Origin: Roseateles sp. XES5 | GTDB taxonomy: Bacteria; Pseudomonadota; Alphaproteobacteria; Rhizobiales; Rhizobiaceae | Direction of reading: 5' to 3' | DNA: 64,000 bases | Assembly (NCBI RefSeq): GCF_020535545.1 | Contig: NZ_CP084752.1 | Location: 3,561,501 to 3,625,500, forward strand | Shown: positions 9,515 through 20,533 of the stretch, one piece after another | Layout: every line of letters begins with the position of its first letter | How positions within the stretch are numbered: position 1 is the stretch's first letter | Position numbers and translations under genes: made by a program | Notes under the pieces: generated by a model | Told to the model about the DNA's origin: nothing | Seen by the model: only the letters and a program-made list of their open reading frames with translations | The model's database searches: none

Positions 9515-12500
9515 ATGGGAGAAATCCGCGACGAGAAGGTCGTGTTCCGCAAACAGGACATCGTGCGCCTGCACGAACTGCCCTCGGCGCAGGCCCACGA
9601 ACCCATCGTCCTGCACGCGGTCGAGACCGGCCGCATGGGGCTTTTCTGCCGGTTTGCCGCCGCTACCGTCGCACTCGTCCTGTTTATCGGCGCGGTCGTC
9701 GTGGGACTTGTCGAGACGGGCATGTTCGACAGCACGCTGAACGCCCGCGCCGTCGCCGCCCTCAACCAGGCGCTCGGCCCACGCTATCGCGCTTCGGTCG
9801 ATCATACGGTTCTGCGTCTCGCAGGCTTCAGCGGCTTCGCCCTGAAGGCGCAGGACGCCCGCATCATCGACGTGGAATCGGGCAAGGAACTGGCGACGAC
9901 GGAGGCCGTCGGCATCGTGCTCGATCCGCTGGCGCTGTTCTCCGGTCATATCGCCGTCTCGCGCCTCGACGTCGACGGCGTCGCGTTCAACGCGGCGCTG
10001 CTGCCCAAGAGCAAACCGCTCGACCTTTCGGCCCTGCGTATTTCCGACGTGCCGGACTATCTGGAAACCACCTTCGAGCGGCTCGACGGCATCAACCGCC
10101 TGATCGATGCGAACGGCATGCAGACCGTCAGTCTTTCCGATCTCGGCGTCACCTTCGCGGGAAGCAACGGACGGCCGGTCGTGCTTTCCATCGCAAGCCT
10201 TCAATTTTCCCGCGACACCGCCGGCACCATGACGATCGAGGGCACCTTCGCCCTGGACGGGCGGGAGGGCGAGATCGACCTGACGGCCGAGACCGGCGGT
10301 GGAAGCGTCCGCCGGATGGATGGCGCGGTGCGCAACATCGGGCTTGGCGATTTCATGCTCAGCCATACGGCCGAAGGCGTCGTGCATGCCGGGCTGGATA
10401 CGACGGTCGACGTTTCGGTCGGCGCGCGGCGGGAGATCGAGGGCGCAAAGCCAGAACTGGCGCTCGACGTCAAGTTTGCTGCCGGCGCGGTCTATGGCGA
10501 CGGGATCGCCGCCGAGCTCCGCCCATCCTCCGTGAAGGCGAGCTACAATTTCGACAAGGGTTCCATCGAGCTTGCCTCGACGGATGCCTCCGTCGGCCAG
10601 TCGCATTTCCCCTTCACCGGCGGGCTCATCGATCTCGACCGTGTCTCCGACAAGGCGGACAAGGGGTTTGCCATCGATCTCGTCTTCTCCAATGCCATCA
10701 GCCGGCCGGTCGATTCCACCGAGACGCCGATCCGCTTCGACGCCAAGGTCAACGGCTACTATCTGCCGAAGACGAAGAACCTGCATTTCGAGGAAATGGC
10801 GGTATCGAGCGAGAAGGGCAATGTCGCCGGCTCGCTCGCCATGCGCTTCGGCGACCGGGAGCCGGAAGTCAGCTTCGTCATGATCGCCAGCGAGCTGCAA
10901 TCGGCGGCGGTCAAGCAGTTCTGGCCCTTCTGGATGGCCAAGACCGCCCGTAGCTGGGTGATCAAGAACATCTTCGGCGGCACCGTCACCAATGGCCGCA
11001 TCGAGTTCTACCTTGCCGAGGGCCGCAAGCGCGAGCCGGGCGTGCCGATGCATCTCGGTCCGGAGGAACTGAAGATCGACTTCGATATCGAAGGCGCACG
11101 CATGAACGTGGCGGGCGAGATTCCGCCGCTGCGCGACACGTCGGGCACATTCCGCCTGCGCGGGCCGCGCACGGAAATCTCGATTACCGGCGGTACGGCC
11201 TATTTCCCCTCGGGCCGCTCGGTGGCGCTGACGGGCGGCACCTTCGTCCTGCCGGACAACTATACCAAGCCGCTGATGGCGGACATGGACATCGATGTCG
11301 CGGGCAATGCCGACGCCATCGCCGAACTTGTCACCTACAAGCCGATCCGTGCGCTGCCGGCAACCGGCTTCACGCCGGAGGATTTCAGCGGCCAGGTCAA
11401 GGCGAAGGTCAAGGCGCATTTCGGCATCATCTCGGCACACAATCCGCCGCCGCCGCAATGGACCGCCGCGCTGACGCTCGACGACGTGGACGTGCACAAG
11501 CCGATTGCGGGACGCACCGTCACCGCACTGCGCGGTCTTCTCGCCATCGATCCGCAGGTCGCCGATCTCGACGCCAAGGCGGATATCGACGGCGTGACGC
11601 TCGATCTCGAACTGGTCGAGCCGGTCAGCAAGACCTCCGAGGTCAAGCGCAAGACGGTGCTGTCGGGCACGCTCAGCAACAGGGATCGGGCGAAGCTGCT
11701 GCCTGGATTCGAGAATGTGCTGGAAGGCGAAATCGCCGTCCGGCTCGAGCAGGAGGGCGATGGGCCGCGCAGCGTCGAGGCGGATCTGGGTGGCGCTGCC
11801 GTCTCCATTCCCTGGATCGGCTGGACCAAGGGCGCGGGCATCGGCGGCAAGGTCACGCTGACCGCCGATACCAAGGACGGCAGAACCACGGTCTCCGATT
11901 TCCGCTTTGCCGGCGACGGGTTTAGCGCCGCAGGCGACCTCGTCTTCCATGGCGCTGCGCTGGAACGCGCCAATTTCTCGACGGTCCGGCTTTCGGCCGA
12001 CGACCGTTTCCGCTTGAAGGTCGACCGCGGCAAGTCCGGCTATGCCGTCGTCGCCGATGGCGAGGTGGCGGATGTGCGCGCGGTGCTGGCGCGTCTGAAG
12101 AACGCCACGGGCGGCAGCGACGGAGACAAGCAGGGTGCGACCGTCACGGCCAACCTGGCGCGCGCCGTCGGCTTCAACGGGGAAAGCCTCTCCAGCGTGA
12201 ACTTCCGCTATTCCACGACCGGCGGCCGCATTTCCGGGCTCGACCTTTCCGCCGTTACCGCGAGCGGCGCGCCGGTGGTCGGGCAGATGGGGCAGAACGG
12301 CGGTGCGGATATCATCCAGCTCACCAGCGGCGATGCCGGGGCGGTGGCGCGCTTTGCGGATATCTACCGTCACATGCGCGGCGGCCTCCTGAATGTGCGC
12401 CTGCGCGAGACGGCGAACAGCGGCTGGCTCGGCTCCGTCGATATCCGCAATTTCGCGCTGGTCGGCGAGGAGCGGCTGCGCTCGCTCGTCTCCACGCCGG

Positions 12501-12904
12501 CAGGCGACAGCGGCCGCAGCCTCAACGACGCGGTGCGCCGCGAGATCGACGTCAGCGCCGTGAAATTCTCCCGCGGCTTTGCGCAGGTGCGGGCCGGCGG
12601 CGGGGCGCTCAGCCTTGCCAATGGCGTGGTGCGCGGCGAGACGGTCGGCGCGACGTTCCAGGGCACGGTGCGCGATGCGAGCGGCCAGACCGACATGACC
12701 GGCACCTTCATGCCGGCCTATGGCCTCAACCGGCTGTTTGCCGAACTGCCGCTGATCGGCATCATCCTCGGCAACGGCAACGACCGTGGCCTGATCGGCA
12801 TCACCTTCAAGCTCTCGGGCGCCTTCGACAAGCCGAAGCTGACGATTAACCCGCTGTCGATCATCGCCCCGGGCGTCTTCCGCAACATCTTCGAGTTCCA
12901 ATGA
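9515..12904 (+). CDS. Large AsmA-like / DUF3971 membrane-anchored protein
   Basis: A 1129-residue protein with one N-terminal membrane segment (residues 44-66, RFAAATVALVLFIGAVVVGL) and a very long beta-rich periplasmic part. The first 150 residues match the DUF3971 start (DHTVLRLAGFSGFALKAQDARI) and the C-terminal 250 residues match the AsmA_2 region. Proteins of this YhdP/AsmA group form bridge-like conduits that carry phospholipids between inner and outer membrane; transport by this one is inferred. It is transcribed alone and divergently from bcp. Confidence 0.85.
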   Translation: MGEIRDEKVVFRKQDIVRLHELPSAQAHEPIVLHAVETGRMGLFCRFAAATVALVLFIGAVVVGLVETGMFDSTLNARAVAALNQALGPRYRASVDHTVLRLAGFSGFALKAQDARIIDVESGKELATTEAVGIVLDPLALFSGHIAVSRLDVDGVAFNAALLPKSKPLDLSALRISDVPDYLETTFERLDGINRLIDANGMQTVSLSDLGVTFAGSNGRPVVLSIASLQFSRDTAGTMTIEGTFALDGREGEIDLTAETGGGSVRRMDGAVRNIGLGDFMLSHTAEGVVHAGLDTTVDVSVGARREIEGAKPELALDVKFAAGAVYGDGIAAELRPSSVKASYNFDKGSIELASTDASVGQSHFPFTGGLIDLDRVSDKADKGFAIDLVFSNAISRPVDSTETPIRFDAKVNGYYLPKTKNLHFEEMAVSSEKGNVAGSLAMRFGDREPEVSFVMIASELQSAAVKQFWPFWMAKTARSWVIKNIFGGTVTNGRIEFYLAEGRKREPGVPMHLGPEELKIDFDIEGARMNVAGEIPPLRDTSGTFRLRGPRTEISITGGTAYFPSGRSVALTGGTFVLPDNYTKPLMADMDIDVAGNADAIAELVTYKPIRALPATGFTPEDFSGQVKAKVKAHFGIISAHNPPPPQWTAALTLDDVDVHKPIAGRTVTALRGLLAIDPQVADLDAKADIDGVTLDLELVEPVSKTSEVKRKTVLSGTLSNRDRAKLLPGFENVLEGEIAVRLEQEGDGPRSVEADLGGAAVSIPWIGWTKGAGIGGKVTLTADTKDGRTTVSDFRFAGDGFSAAGDLVFHGAALERANFSTVRLSADDRFRLKVDRGKSGYAVVADGEVADVRAVLARLKNATGGSDGDKQGATVTANLARAVGFNGESLSSVNFRYSTTGGRISGLDLSAVTASGAPVVGQMGQNGGADIIQLTSGDAGAVARFADIYRHMRGGLLNVRLRETANSGWLGSVDIRNFALVGEERLRSLVSTPAGDSGRSLNDAVRREIDVSAVKFSRGFAQVRAGGGALSLANGVVRGETVGATFQGTVRDASGQTDMTGTFMPAYGLNRLFAELPLIGIILGNGNDRGLIGITFKLSGAFDKPKLTINPLSIIAPGVFRNIFEFQ

Positions 12905-12926
12905 AAAAGGCCGCCCGGAGGCGGCC
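12904..12926 (-). terminator. Intrinsic terminator of tyrS
   Basis: On the minus strand a GGCCGCC/GGCGGCC stem with a four-base loop is followed by five Ts. It lies 25 bases after the tyrS stop and abuts the stop of the convergent AsmA-like gene. Confidence 0.8.
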
Positions 12927-12951
12927 TCGATCACTGGTTTGCCTGCCGGCC

Positions 12952-14205
12952 TCAGGCCGGGCGGATGAGGATGTGCTTCTTCTTGCCGAGCGAGAGCTTG
13001 ATCACGCCATCGGCGGAAACATCGCCGCTGCCGATGACCCGGCGCTCGTCCGAGACGGCGGCGTCGTTGATGCGCACCGCGCCGCCCTGAACGTGGCGAC
13101 GGGCTTCGCCGTTGGAGGCGGCAAGGCCGGCCTTGACGACGAGCGACAGGAGGCCGATGCCGGCGTCGAGTTCGCCCGCGGCGACGTCGATCGTCGGCAG
13201 GTTCTCCGAGATCGCGCCTTCCTCGAAGGTCTTGCGCGCGGTTTCGGCGGCCTGTTCGGCGGCGGTGCGGCCGTGCAGCATGGCCGTCACTTCCGTCGCC
13301 AGGATCTTCTTCACCTCGTTGATCTCGGCGCCGCCGAGAGCGGAGAGGCGGGCGATCTCGTCCATCGGCAGGGCCGTGTAGAGCTTGAGGAAGCGCGAGA
13401 CGTCGGCGTCTTCCGTGTTGCGCCAGTACTGCCAGAAATCATAGGCCGACAGCATGTCCGGGTTCAGCCAGACGGCGCCGTTGACGGACTTGCCCATCTT
13501 CGCGCCCGAAGCGGTGGTCAGGAGCGGCGAGGTGAGGGCGTAGAGCTGCGGCGTGCCCATGCGGTGGCCGAGATCGATGCCGTTGATGATGTTGCCCCAC
13601 TGGTCGGAGCCGCCCATCTGCAGGCGCACGTCGTAGCGCTTGTTCAGCTCGACGAAGTCGTAGGCCTGCAGGATCATGTAGTTGAATTCGAGGAAGGACA
13701 GCGACTGCTCGCGGTCGAGGCGCGTCTTCACGCTGTCGAAGGACAGCATGCGGTTGACCGAGAAGTGACGGCCGACGTCGCGCAGGAATTCGAGGTAGTT
13801 GATGCCGAGCAGCCAGTCGGCATTGTTGATCATCAGCGCGTCCTTCGGGCCTTCGCCGTAGGAAAGGTAGTTCGAGAAGACGGTCTTGATGCTGGCGATG
13901 TTGCTGTCGATGGTGGCCGGCGTCATCAGCTGGCGCGCCTCGTCCTTGAAGGACGGATCGCCCACCATGCCGGTGCCGCCGCCCATCAGCGAGACCGGGC
14001 GGTGGCCGGTCTTCTGGAACCAGTGCAGCAGCATGATCTGGATGAGGCCGCCGGCATGGAGACTGGGCGCCGTCGGGTCGAAGCCGATATAGGCCGTCAC
14101 GGTTTCCTTGGCGAGAAGGTCGTCGAGGCCGGTTTCATCGGAAATCTGGTGGATGAAGCCGCGCTCTTTCAGCGTGCGAAGGAAATCGGATTTGAATTCG
14201 GACAT
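12952..14205 (-). CDS. tyrS: Tyrosyl-tRNA synthetase
   Basis: A 417-residue class I synthetase that charges tRNA-Tyr. The HIGH-type motif appears as PTAPSLHAG near residue 43 and the KMSKS-type motif as AKMGKS near residue 235. The last 70 residues are an S4 RNA-binding domain ([16 protein letters not shown]). The start at 14205 ([12 protein letters not shown]) fits family length; the longer frame reaching 14583 overlaps anmK. An inverted repeat lies in the intergenic region shared with anmK. Confidence 0.96.
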   Translation of the reverse strand: MSEFKSDFLRTLKERGFIHQISDETGLDDLLAKETVTAYIGFDPTAPSLHAGGLIQIMLLHWFQKTGHRPVSLMGGGTGMVGDPSFKDEARQLMTPATIDSNIASIKTVFSNYLSYGEGPKDALMINNADWLLGINYLEFLRDVGRHFSVNRMLSFDSVKTRLDREQSLSFLEFNYMILQAYDFVELNKRYDVRLQMGGSDQWGNIINGIDLGHRMGTPQLYALTSPLLTTASGAKMGKSVNGAVWLNPDMLSAYDFWQYWRNTEDADVSRFLKLYTALPMDEIARLSALGGAEINEVKKILATEVTAMLHGRTAAEQAAETARKTFEEGAISENLPTIDVAAGELDAGIGLLSLVVKAGLAASNGEARRHVQGGAVRINDAAVSDERRVIGSGDVSADGVIKLSLGKKKHILIRPA

Positions 14206-14242
14206 GGCCTGTCTCTCTGGTGGGATTGTTTCGAGCGGGCGT

Positions 14243-14274
14243 TTATCACCTTTGAAGTAGGTTATCACTTCAAA
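14243..14274. promoter_or_regulatory. Inverted repeat in the tyrS-anmK divergent promoter region
   Basis: TTTGAAGT (14251-14258) and ACTTCAAA (14267-14274) form a perfect 8-base inverted repeat with an 8-base spacer. TTATCAC also occurs twice as a direct repeat at 14243 and 14262. The layout resembles a dimeric operator between divergent genes. No regulator can be named. Confidence 0.45.
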
Positions 14275-14294
14275 AGTGAGTCTGGAGCGGACGG

Positions 14295-15425
14295 ATGACG
14301 GGAATGCGGACGGCAATCGGTTTGATGAGCGGCACGAGCCTCGACGGCATCGACGTGGCGCTGCTACGCACGGATGGGGAAAGCATCGTCGAGCGCGGCC
14401 CCGCCATGGGCTGCGCCTATGACGCCGCCTTCCGCCGCCGCCTGCAGGGCGTGCTGGAAACCGCCAAGTCCATCGAGGCGCGCAGCGAGCGGCCAGGCGA
14501 TCTTGCCGAGATCGAGCGCGAGCTGACGCTGCGCCATGCGGAGGCCGTGCGGGCCTTCCTTGTGGAGAACGGCTTGAAACCATCCGACATCGACGTCATC
14601 GGCTTCCATGGCCAGACCGTGCTGCACCGGCCGGATGCCGGCCTGACGGTGCAGCTCGGCGATGGCGGACTTCTCGCCGAAGAGACCGGCATCGACGTGG
14701 TCTATGACATGCGGGCGAACGACATGATGCATGGCGGGCAGGGCGCGCCGCTCATCCCCGTCTATCACGCCGCGCTGGCCGCCGGTCTTTCGCGCGCCGG
14801 CAAGGCCGTCGTCTTCGTCAATATCGGCGGCATTTCCAACATCACCTTCATCGGCGGCGGCGGCACCATCGTCGCCTTCGACAGCGGGCCGGGCAATACG
14901 CTGATCGATCAATGGGTCGAGACCCATGCCGGCATTCCCTACGACCAGGGCGGCATGATCGCCTCGGAAGGCCGTGTCGATCCGGATCTCGCCGCGCGTT
15001 ATCTTGGCCACGCCTTCTTCACCGATCCGGTGCGCCGTTCGCTCGACCGCAACGATTTCCGCCCGCCCGAGGGCGCGACGGCGAGCCTGGAGGATGGTGC
15101 GCGCACGCTGGCGCATGTCACGGCGGCAGCGATCCTCAAATCGGCGCGCCATCTGCCGGAGCGACCGGGCCTCTATGTCGTATGCGGCGGCGGACGGCTC
15201 AACCGCATGATCATGGGCGACCTTGCGGCGCTGGCCGAACGGGAGGGAGCGGAGGTCGTCGGCGCCGAGGCGGTCGATCTCAATGGCGACAGCATGGAGG
15301 CGGAGGCCTGGGCCTATCTCGCCGTGCGCTCGCTGCGATCCCTGCCTCTGACCTTCCCGGGAACGACCGGGGTAAAGGCGCCCGTCACCGGGGGTATCCT
15401 GCAAAAGGCCATAGCGCGCGGTTAA
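14295..15425 (+). CDS. anmK: Anhydro-N-acetylmuramic acid kinase
   Basis: A 376-residue sugar kinase of the AnmK family that opens and phosphorylates 1,6-anhydro-MurNAc to MurNAc-6-phosphate in peptidoglycan recycling. The N-terminal ATP motif [16 protein letters not shown], the FHGQTVLH motif near residue 105 and the [11 protein letters not shown] and DSGPGN motifs near 180-200 are all present. The length matches the family. It is divergent from tyrS with an 89-base gap. Confidence 0.95.
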   Translation: MTGMRTAIGLMSGTSLDGIDVALLRTDGESIVERGPAMGCAYDAAFRRRLQGVLETAKSIEARSERPGDLAEIERELTLRHAEAVRAFLVENGLKPSDIDVIGFHGQTVLHRPDAGLTVQLGDGGLLAEETGIDVVYDMRANDMMHGGQGAPLIPVYHAALAAGLSRAGKAVVFVNIGGISNITFIGGGGTIVAFDSGPGNTLIDQWVETHAGIPYDQGGMIASEGRVDPDLAARYLGHAFFTDPVRRSLDRNDFRPPEGATASLEDGARTLAHVTAAAILKSARHLPERPGLYVVCGGGRLNRMIMGDLAALAEREGAEVVGAEAVDLNGDSMEAEAWAYLAVRSLRSLPLTFPGTTGVKAPVTGGILQKAIARG

Positions 15426-15517
15426 CGCTTTTTTCGCCGCCCCATTCTAGCATCGGTTTGGATCGTTCCGGGGCGCAACTGCACGGGCCGGCCATAGTGT
15501 CTTGCGTAAGGTGGCCA

Positions 15518-16696
15518 ATGAGTGGCGCAGGCTTCCTGCTGACGGTGAATTTCCTCATCGCGCAGTGCTTCTGCATGTTTTTCCTGGCGGTCTCCGCCCG
15601 GAGCCGCAATCGCGTGGCCGCGCGCTGGTTTGCCGGCTGTTTCGCCATCGCCTCGCTGGCGACGGTCTTCGAGCTTCTCGTCGCCTACGTTCCTCCGCCG
15701 AAGCCCTGGGCGGTGCTCGCCTTCGCCTCCATGCTCGGCGGTATGTTCATGCTGCGCGTCGGCATCGGGCAGCTCTATGGCCTGAAGACCAACCGGGCCT
15801 TTCTCGCGACCGTCTTCGCCGCCTTCGTCGCGCTCGATTATTTCATCTACGATCTGCCGCGCGGCACGCTGCAGCATGCGCTGCCCTACCAGATGCCCTT
15901 TGCCGTCGCGCTCGGCATGAGCGCCTGGGCAACCTACAGGGCGCGGGTGAAATCCTTCGTCGACCGCTCGCTCGTCGTGCTGCTCTCGGTCACCAGCGCG
16001 CATTTCGTCGTCAAGGCCTTCGCCGCGGTGCTCGCCGGATCGGGCGCGACCGCGAAGGACTATCTCGCAAGCCAGTTCGCGCTGTTGTCCCAGAGCATGG
16101 GCGCGGTGCTGATCGTCGCGGTCGGCCTCATGCTGCTGTGCGTGCTCGTGCTGGAAATCGTTGCCGACGAGAAGGTGAATGCCGAGATCGATGCGCTCTC
16201 CGGCCTGCTCAACCGCCGCGGCTTCGACAACCGGGTGGATGCGCTGGTCGCCGGTCCGGGGCCGCACAGCATCGTGCTCTGCGACCTCGACCGCTTCAAG
16301 TCGGTGAACGACACCTACGGCCATCAGGGGGGTGACGCGGCCATTCGCGCCTTCGGGGAAATGCTGCAGGCGGCGGCGCCGAAGGAGGCGCTCGTCGCCC
16401 GCATCGGCGGGGAAGAATTCGTGCTGCTCCTGCCGCATACGGGCCGGCAGGCGGCGATGCTCTTCGCCCATGCGCTCAGGGCCACGCGGTCGGTTTCTCC
16501 CGTTCCCGGCCTGCCGCCGGCCGTCCGGGTCACGTCCAGCTTCGGCGTGGCGGAAATCGGCGAGACGGAACCGCTGCGCTTTGCCATGCGCCGCGCCGAC
16601 GATGCGCTTTATGCCGCCAAGAATGCCGGCCGCGACTGCGTGCGCGAGGCCGAGCCGCCGGCCCGGATTCTCGAAGTCGTCAAGCGGGCGACCTGA
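15518..16696 (+). CDS. Membrane diguanylate cyclase (GGDEF domain, no I-site)
   Basis: A 392-residue protein with six or so membrane helices in residues 1-215, then a GGDEF domain (about 225-385) with active-site motif GGEEF. It should make cyclic di-GMP from two GTP at the inner membrane. Other catalytic marks are LSGLLNRRGFDNRV and LCDLDRFKSVNDTYGHQGGD. The RxxD inhibitory site normally found just before LxxR in this family is replaced by PKEA, so feedback inhibition through that site is not expected. The start at 15518 (MSGAGFLLTVNFLIAQ) was chosen because the longer frame overlaps anmK. Confidence 0.88.
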   Translation: MSGAGFLLTVNFLIAQCFCMFFLAVSARSRNRVAARWFAGCFAIASLATVFELLVAYVPPPKPWAVLAFASMLGGMFMLRVGIGQLYGLKTNRAFLATVFAAFVALDYFIYDLPRGTLQHALPYQMPFAVALGMSAWATYRARVKSFVDRSLVVLLSVTSAHFVVKAFAAVLAGSGATAKDYLASQFALLSQSMGAVLIVAVGLMLLCVLVLEIVADEKVNAEIDALSGLLNRRGFDNRVDALVAGPGPHSIVLCDLDRFKSVNDTYGHQGGDAAIRAFGEMLQAAAPKEALVARIGGEEFVLLLPHTGRQAAMLFAHALRATRSVSPVPGLPPAVRVTSSFGVAEIGETEPLRFAMRRADDALYAAKNAGRDCVREAEPPARILEVVKRAT

Positions 16697-16704
16697 GCCG
16701 CAAA

Positions 16705-16743
16705 GAAAAAGCCCGATGGCGGAACCATCGGGCTTTCGTTTTC
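16705..16743. terminator. Bidirectional intrinsic terminator
   Basis: GCCCGATGG/CCATCGGGC stem with a five-base loop, flanked by an A-run on the left and TTTCGTTTT on the right, so it can end both the diguanylate cyclase and the convergent hydrolase transcripts. Confidence 0.85.
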
Positions 16744-16757
16744 AGGTCTTCGGCCGA

Positions 16758-17435
16758 TCAGCGGATGCGCTTGGCGGCCGGTTCCGGCGTCAGTTCGCCG
16801 GCGAGGCGGCGGTCGAGGTAATCCTCGCATTCCGCCATCAGCGTTTCGGTCTGGCCGTTGAAGAAGTGGTTGGCGCCCGACACGGTCTTGTGCGTGATCA
16901 GGATGCCCTTCTGCGTCTTCAGCTTCTCGACGAGCCCGTTGACGTCCTTCTCCGGCGCAACCTTGTCGGCATCGCCGTTGATGATGAGGCCCGAGGACGG
17001 GCAGGGCGCCAGGAACGAGAAGTCGTAGATGTTCGGCTGCGGGGCGATGGACATGAAGCCCTCGATCTCCGGGCGGCGCATCAGGAGCTGCATGCCGATC
17101 CAGGCGCCGAAGGAATAGCCGGCGACCCAGCAGCTCTTGGAATCGGGATGCAGGCTTTGCACCCAGTCGAGCGCCGAGGCTGCATCGGAAAGCTCGCCCG
17201 CACCATGGTCGAACTCGCCCTGGCTGCGGCCGATGCCGCGGAAATTGAAGCGCAGCGTCGTGAAACCGCGCTTCTGGAACATGTAGAAGAGCTGGTAGAC
17301 GATCTGGTTGTTCATCGTGCCGCCGAACTGCGGATGCGGATGCAGCACGATGGCGATCGGGGCGTTCTTCTGCTTGGACGGCTGGTAACGGCCCTCAAGG
17401 CGACCGGCGGGTCCGTTGAAGATGATTTCGGGCAT
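16758..17435 (-). CDS. Alpha/beta hydrolase
   Basis: A 225-residue alpha/beta hydrolase of the COG2945 type. The nucleophile elbow GYSFG is at about residue 105, with the oxyanion region LHPHPQFGGTMNN near residue 32 and a catalytic histidine in SGANHFFNG near residue 187. The substrate is unknown; relatives are esterases or lipases. It sits alone, convergent to the diguanylate cyclase and divergent from the suf operon. Confidence 0.8.
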   Translation of the reverse strand: MPEIIFNGPAGRLEGRYQPSKQKNAPIAIVLHPHPQFGGTMNNQIVYQLFYMFQKRGFTTLRFNFRGIGRSQGEFDHGAGELSDAASALDWVQSLHPDSKSCWVAGYSFGAWIGMQLLMRRPEIEGFMSIAPQPNIYDFSFLAPCPSSGLIINGDADKVAPEKDVNGLVEKLKTQKGILITHKTVSGANHFFNGQTETLMAECEDYLDRRLAGELTPEPAAKRIR

Positions 17436-17519
17436 TCTTACTCCGGCGAGTTCGCGTTCAGGAACGGATTCTTGTCAATTGAAGTCTTGACGAAAGCACT
17501 CAGCTTTTCTAGAACCTAG

Positions 17520-17536
17520 TTTAGAACTATTCGAAA
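17520..17536. promoter_or_regulatory. Irr-box (ICE-like) upstream of the suf operon
   Basis: A TTTAGAA-N3-TTCGAAA palindrome 110 bases before the first suf gene. It differs by one base from the TTTAGAA-N3-TTCTAAA form described for the iron control element bound by Irr in rhizobia. The rhizobial suf operon is a known iron-regulated target, which supports the assignment. Confidence 0.65.
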
Positions 17537-17646
17537 CTGTTTGGGCGCATCGGGCGCCGTGAGCTTGGTGTCATAAGGCAAGCCCGGCGGACATTTCAAG
17601 AAAAATGCACGCCATCTGAAACTTGCCCGCCACGCACGGATGAAGA

Positions 17647-18816
17647 ATGACGAAGACGGAGCGCACATATCTGGACTGGAACGCCACGGCGCCCCTGCTG
17701 CCGGCGGCGCGCGAGGCCTTTGTCGCGGCCCTGGACATGATCGGCAATCCGTCCTCCGTGCACGGCGAGGGCCGGGCGTTGCGCATGCTGGTGGAGGCCG
17801 CGCGCCGCGACGTCGCCGCGCTCCTCAACACGGCGCCCGCGCATGTCATCTTCACGAGCGGCGCGACCGAGGCGGCGAACCTCGTCCTGACGCCCGATTA
17901 TCGCATGGGCCGCACGCCGCTTGCCATCGGCCGCCTCTATGTCTCCGAGATTGAGCACCCGGCCATCCGCGAGGGCGGGCGCTTTGCGCGGGAGAGCGTG
18001 ACGACGGTTCCGGTGACGCGCGCCGGCATTGTCGATCTCGATGCGCTGGAAACGCTGCTTCAGGGCCACGACAAGGCCACGGGCCTGCCGATGGTCGCGG
18101 TGATGCTTGCCAACAACGAGACGGGCATCGTGCAGCCGGTGAAAGCCGTTGCCGGGATCGTGCACCGCCATGGCGGGCTGCTCGTCGTCGATGCCGTTCA
18201 GGCCGCCGGCCGCATGCCGGTCGATATCGAGGCGCTGGACGCCGACTTCCTCATCCTGTCCTCGCACAAGCTGGGCGGCCCCAAGGGCGCCGGCGCGCTG
18301 GTCTCGCGCGGCGAGGTGCTGATGCCGGCGCCGCTCATCCGCGGCGGCGGGCAGGAAAAGGGGCATCGCTCCGGCACGGAAAACCCGGCCGCGCTCGCCG
18401 GCTTCGCCGCTGCCGCGTGTGCGGCGGCCGCCGACATGGCCGAGCGCAATGCCCGGATCGCGGGCCTTCGCGACACCCTGGAAGCAGGCATGCGGCTCGC
18501 TGCCAACGACGTCATCATCCATGGGGCGGACGGCGAGCGCATCGCCAACACCTCCTTCTTCAGCCTGCCGGGCCTGAAATCCGAAACCGGGCAGATCGCC
18601 TTCGATCTCGAAGGCATCGCGCTTTCGGCCGGTTCGGCCTGCTCCTCCGGCAAGGTCGGACAGAGCCATGTGCTGACGGCCATGGGGTTCGATGCCACGC
18701 TGGGCGGGCTGCGTGTTTCGCTCGGGCCGGGATCGAGCCAGGCCGACGTGGATCGTTTTCTGGCCGCTTTCTCGCGCGTCGTCTCCCGGCGGCGTCTAAC
18801 GGGCAACGCGGCCTGA
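17647..18816 (+). CDS. sufS2: Cysteine desulfurase (first desulfurase of the suf operon)
   Basis: A 389-residue PLP enzyme of the NifS/IscS branch that takes sulfur from cysteine for Fe-S assembly. The PLP lysine is in SSHKLGGPKGAG near residue 206 and the sulfur-carrying cysteine in GSACSSGK near residue 330. It is the first gene of a run sufS-B-C-D-S-X-A, the order described for Rhizobiales, where this gene is called sufS2. A second, SufS-type desulfurase is encoded downstream at 22837. The Irr-like box lies upstream. Confidence 0.88.
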   Translation: MTKTERTYLDWNATAPLLPAAREAFVAALDMIGNPSSVHGEGRALRMLVEAARRDVAALLNTAPAHVIFTSGATEAANLVLTPDYRMGRTPLAIGRLYVSEIEHPAIREGGRFARESVTTVPVTRAGIVDLDALETLLQGHDKATGLPMVAVMLANNETGIVQPVKAVAGIVHRHGGLLVVDAVQAAGRMPVDIEALDADFLILSSHKLGGPKGAGALVSRGEVLMPAPLIRGGGQEKGHRSGTENPAALAGFAAAACAAAADMAERNARIAGLRDTLEAGMRLAANDVIIHGADGERIANTSFFSLPGLKSETGQIAFDLEGIALSAGSACSSGKVGQSHVLTAMGFDATLGGLRVSLGPGSSQADVDRFLAAFSRVVSRRRLTGNAA

Positions 18817-18952
18817 AGGAATCTTGCGGAAACGCGAGTTTTCGCTTGCCAAAAGGTGGGAAAAGCCGCCTTTGGCGCTTACATAACCGGCGGCAGACCG
18901 CCACCCGTTAACAAGCTGCCGGACCTTGGATCCGGCGAGATTGGAGAACGAT

Positions 18953-20422
<1,470 letters not shown>

Positions 20423-20436
20423 CCGGGTAGGAATGC

Positions 20437-20456
20437 CCCGGCGGATTTCCGCCGGG
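20437..20456 (+). repeat. Intra-operon hairpin between sufB and the small membrane gene
   Basis: CCCGGCGG (20437-20444) pairs perfectly with CCGCCGGG (20449-20456) around a four-base loop. There is no T-run after it, so it is more likely an mRNA-stability or partial-attenuation element than a full terminator. Confidence 0.55.
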
Positions 20457-20533
20457 TGGCCGGATGGCCTTTCGATGAAGTTCCGTCGTGATCCGTTATA
20501 TTAGACGGTGCGGTTCTCATCGGGAGAGACGAC

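Noticed and set aside
9149..12934. Very long minus-strand open frame (1261 codons) opposite the AsmA-like gene
   Set aside because: It mirrors the AsmA-like gene and runs through bcp; its composition (Arg, Asp, Gly, His rich with no motif) is typical of an antisense shadow in GC-rich DNA.
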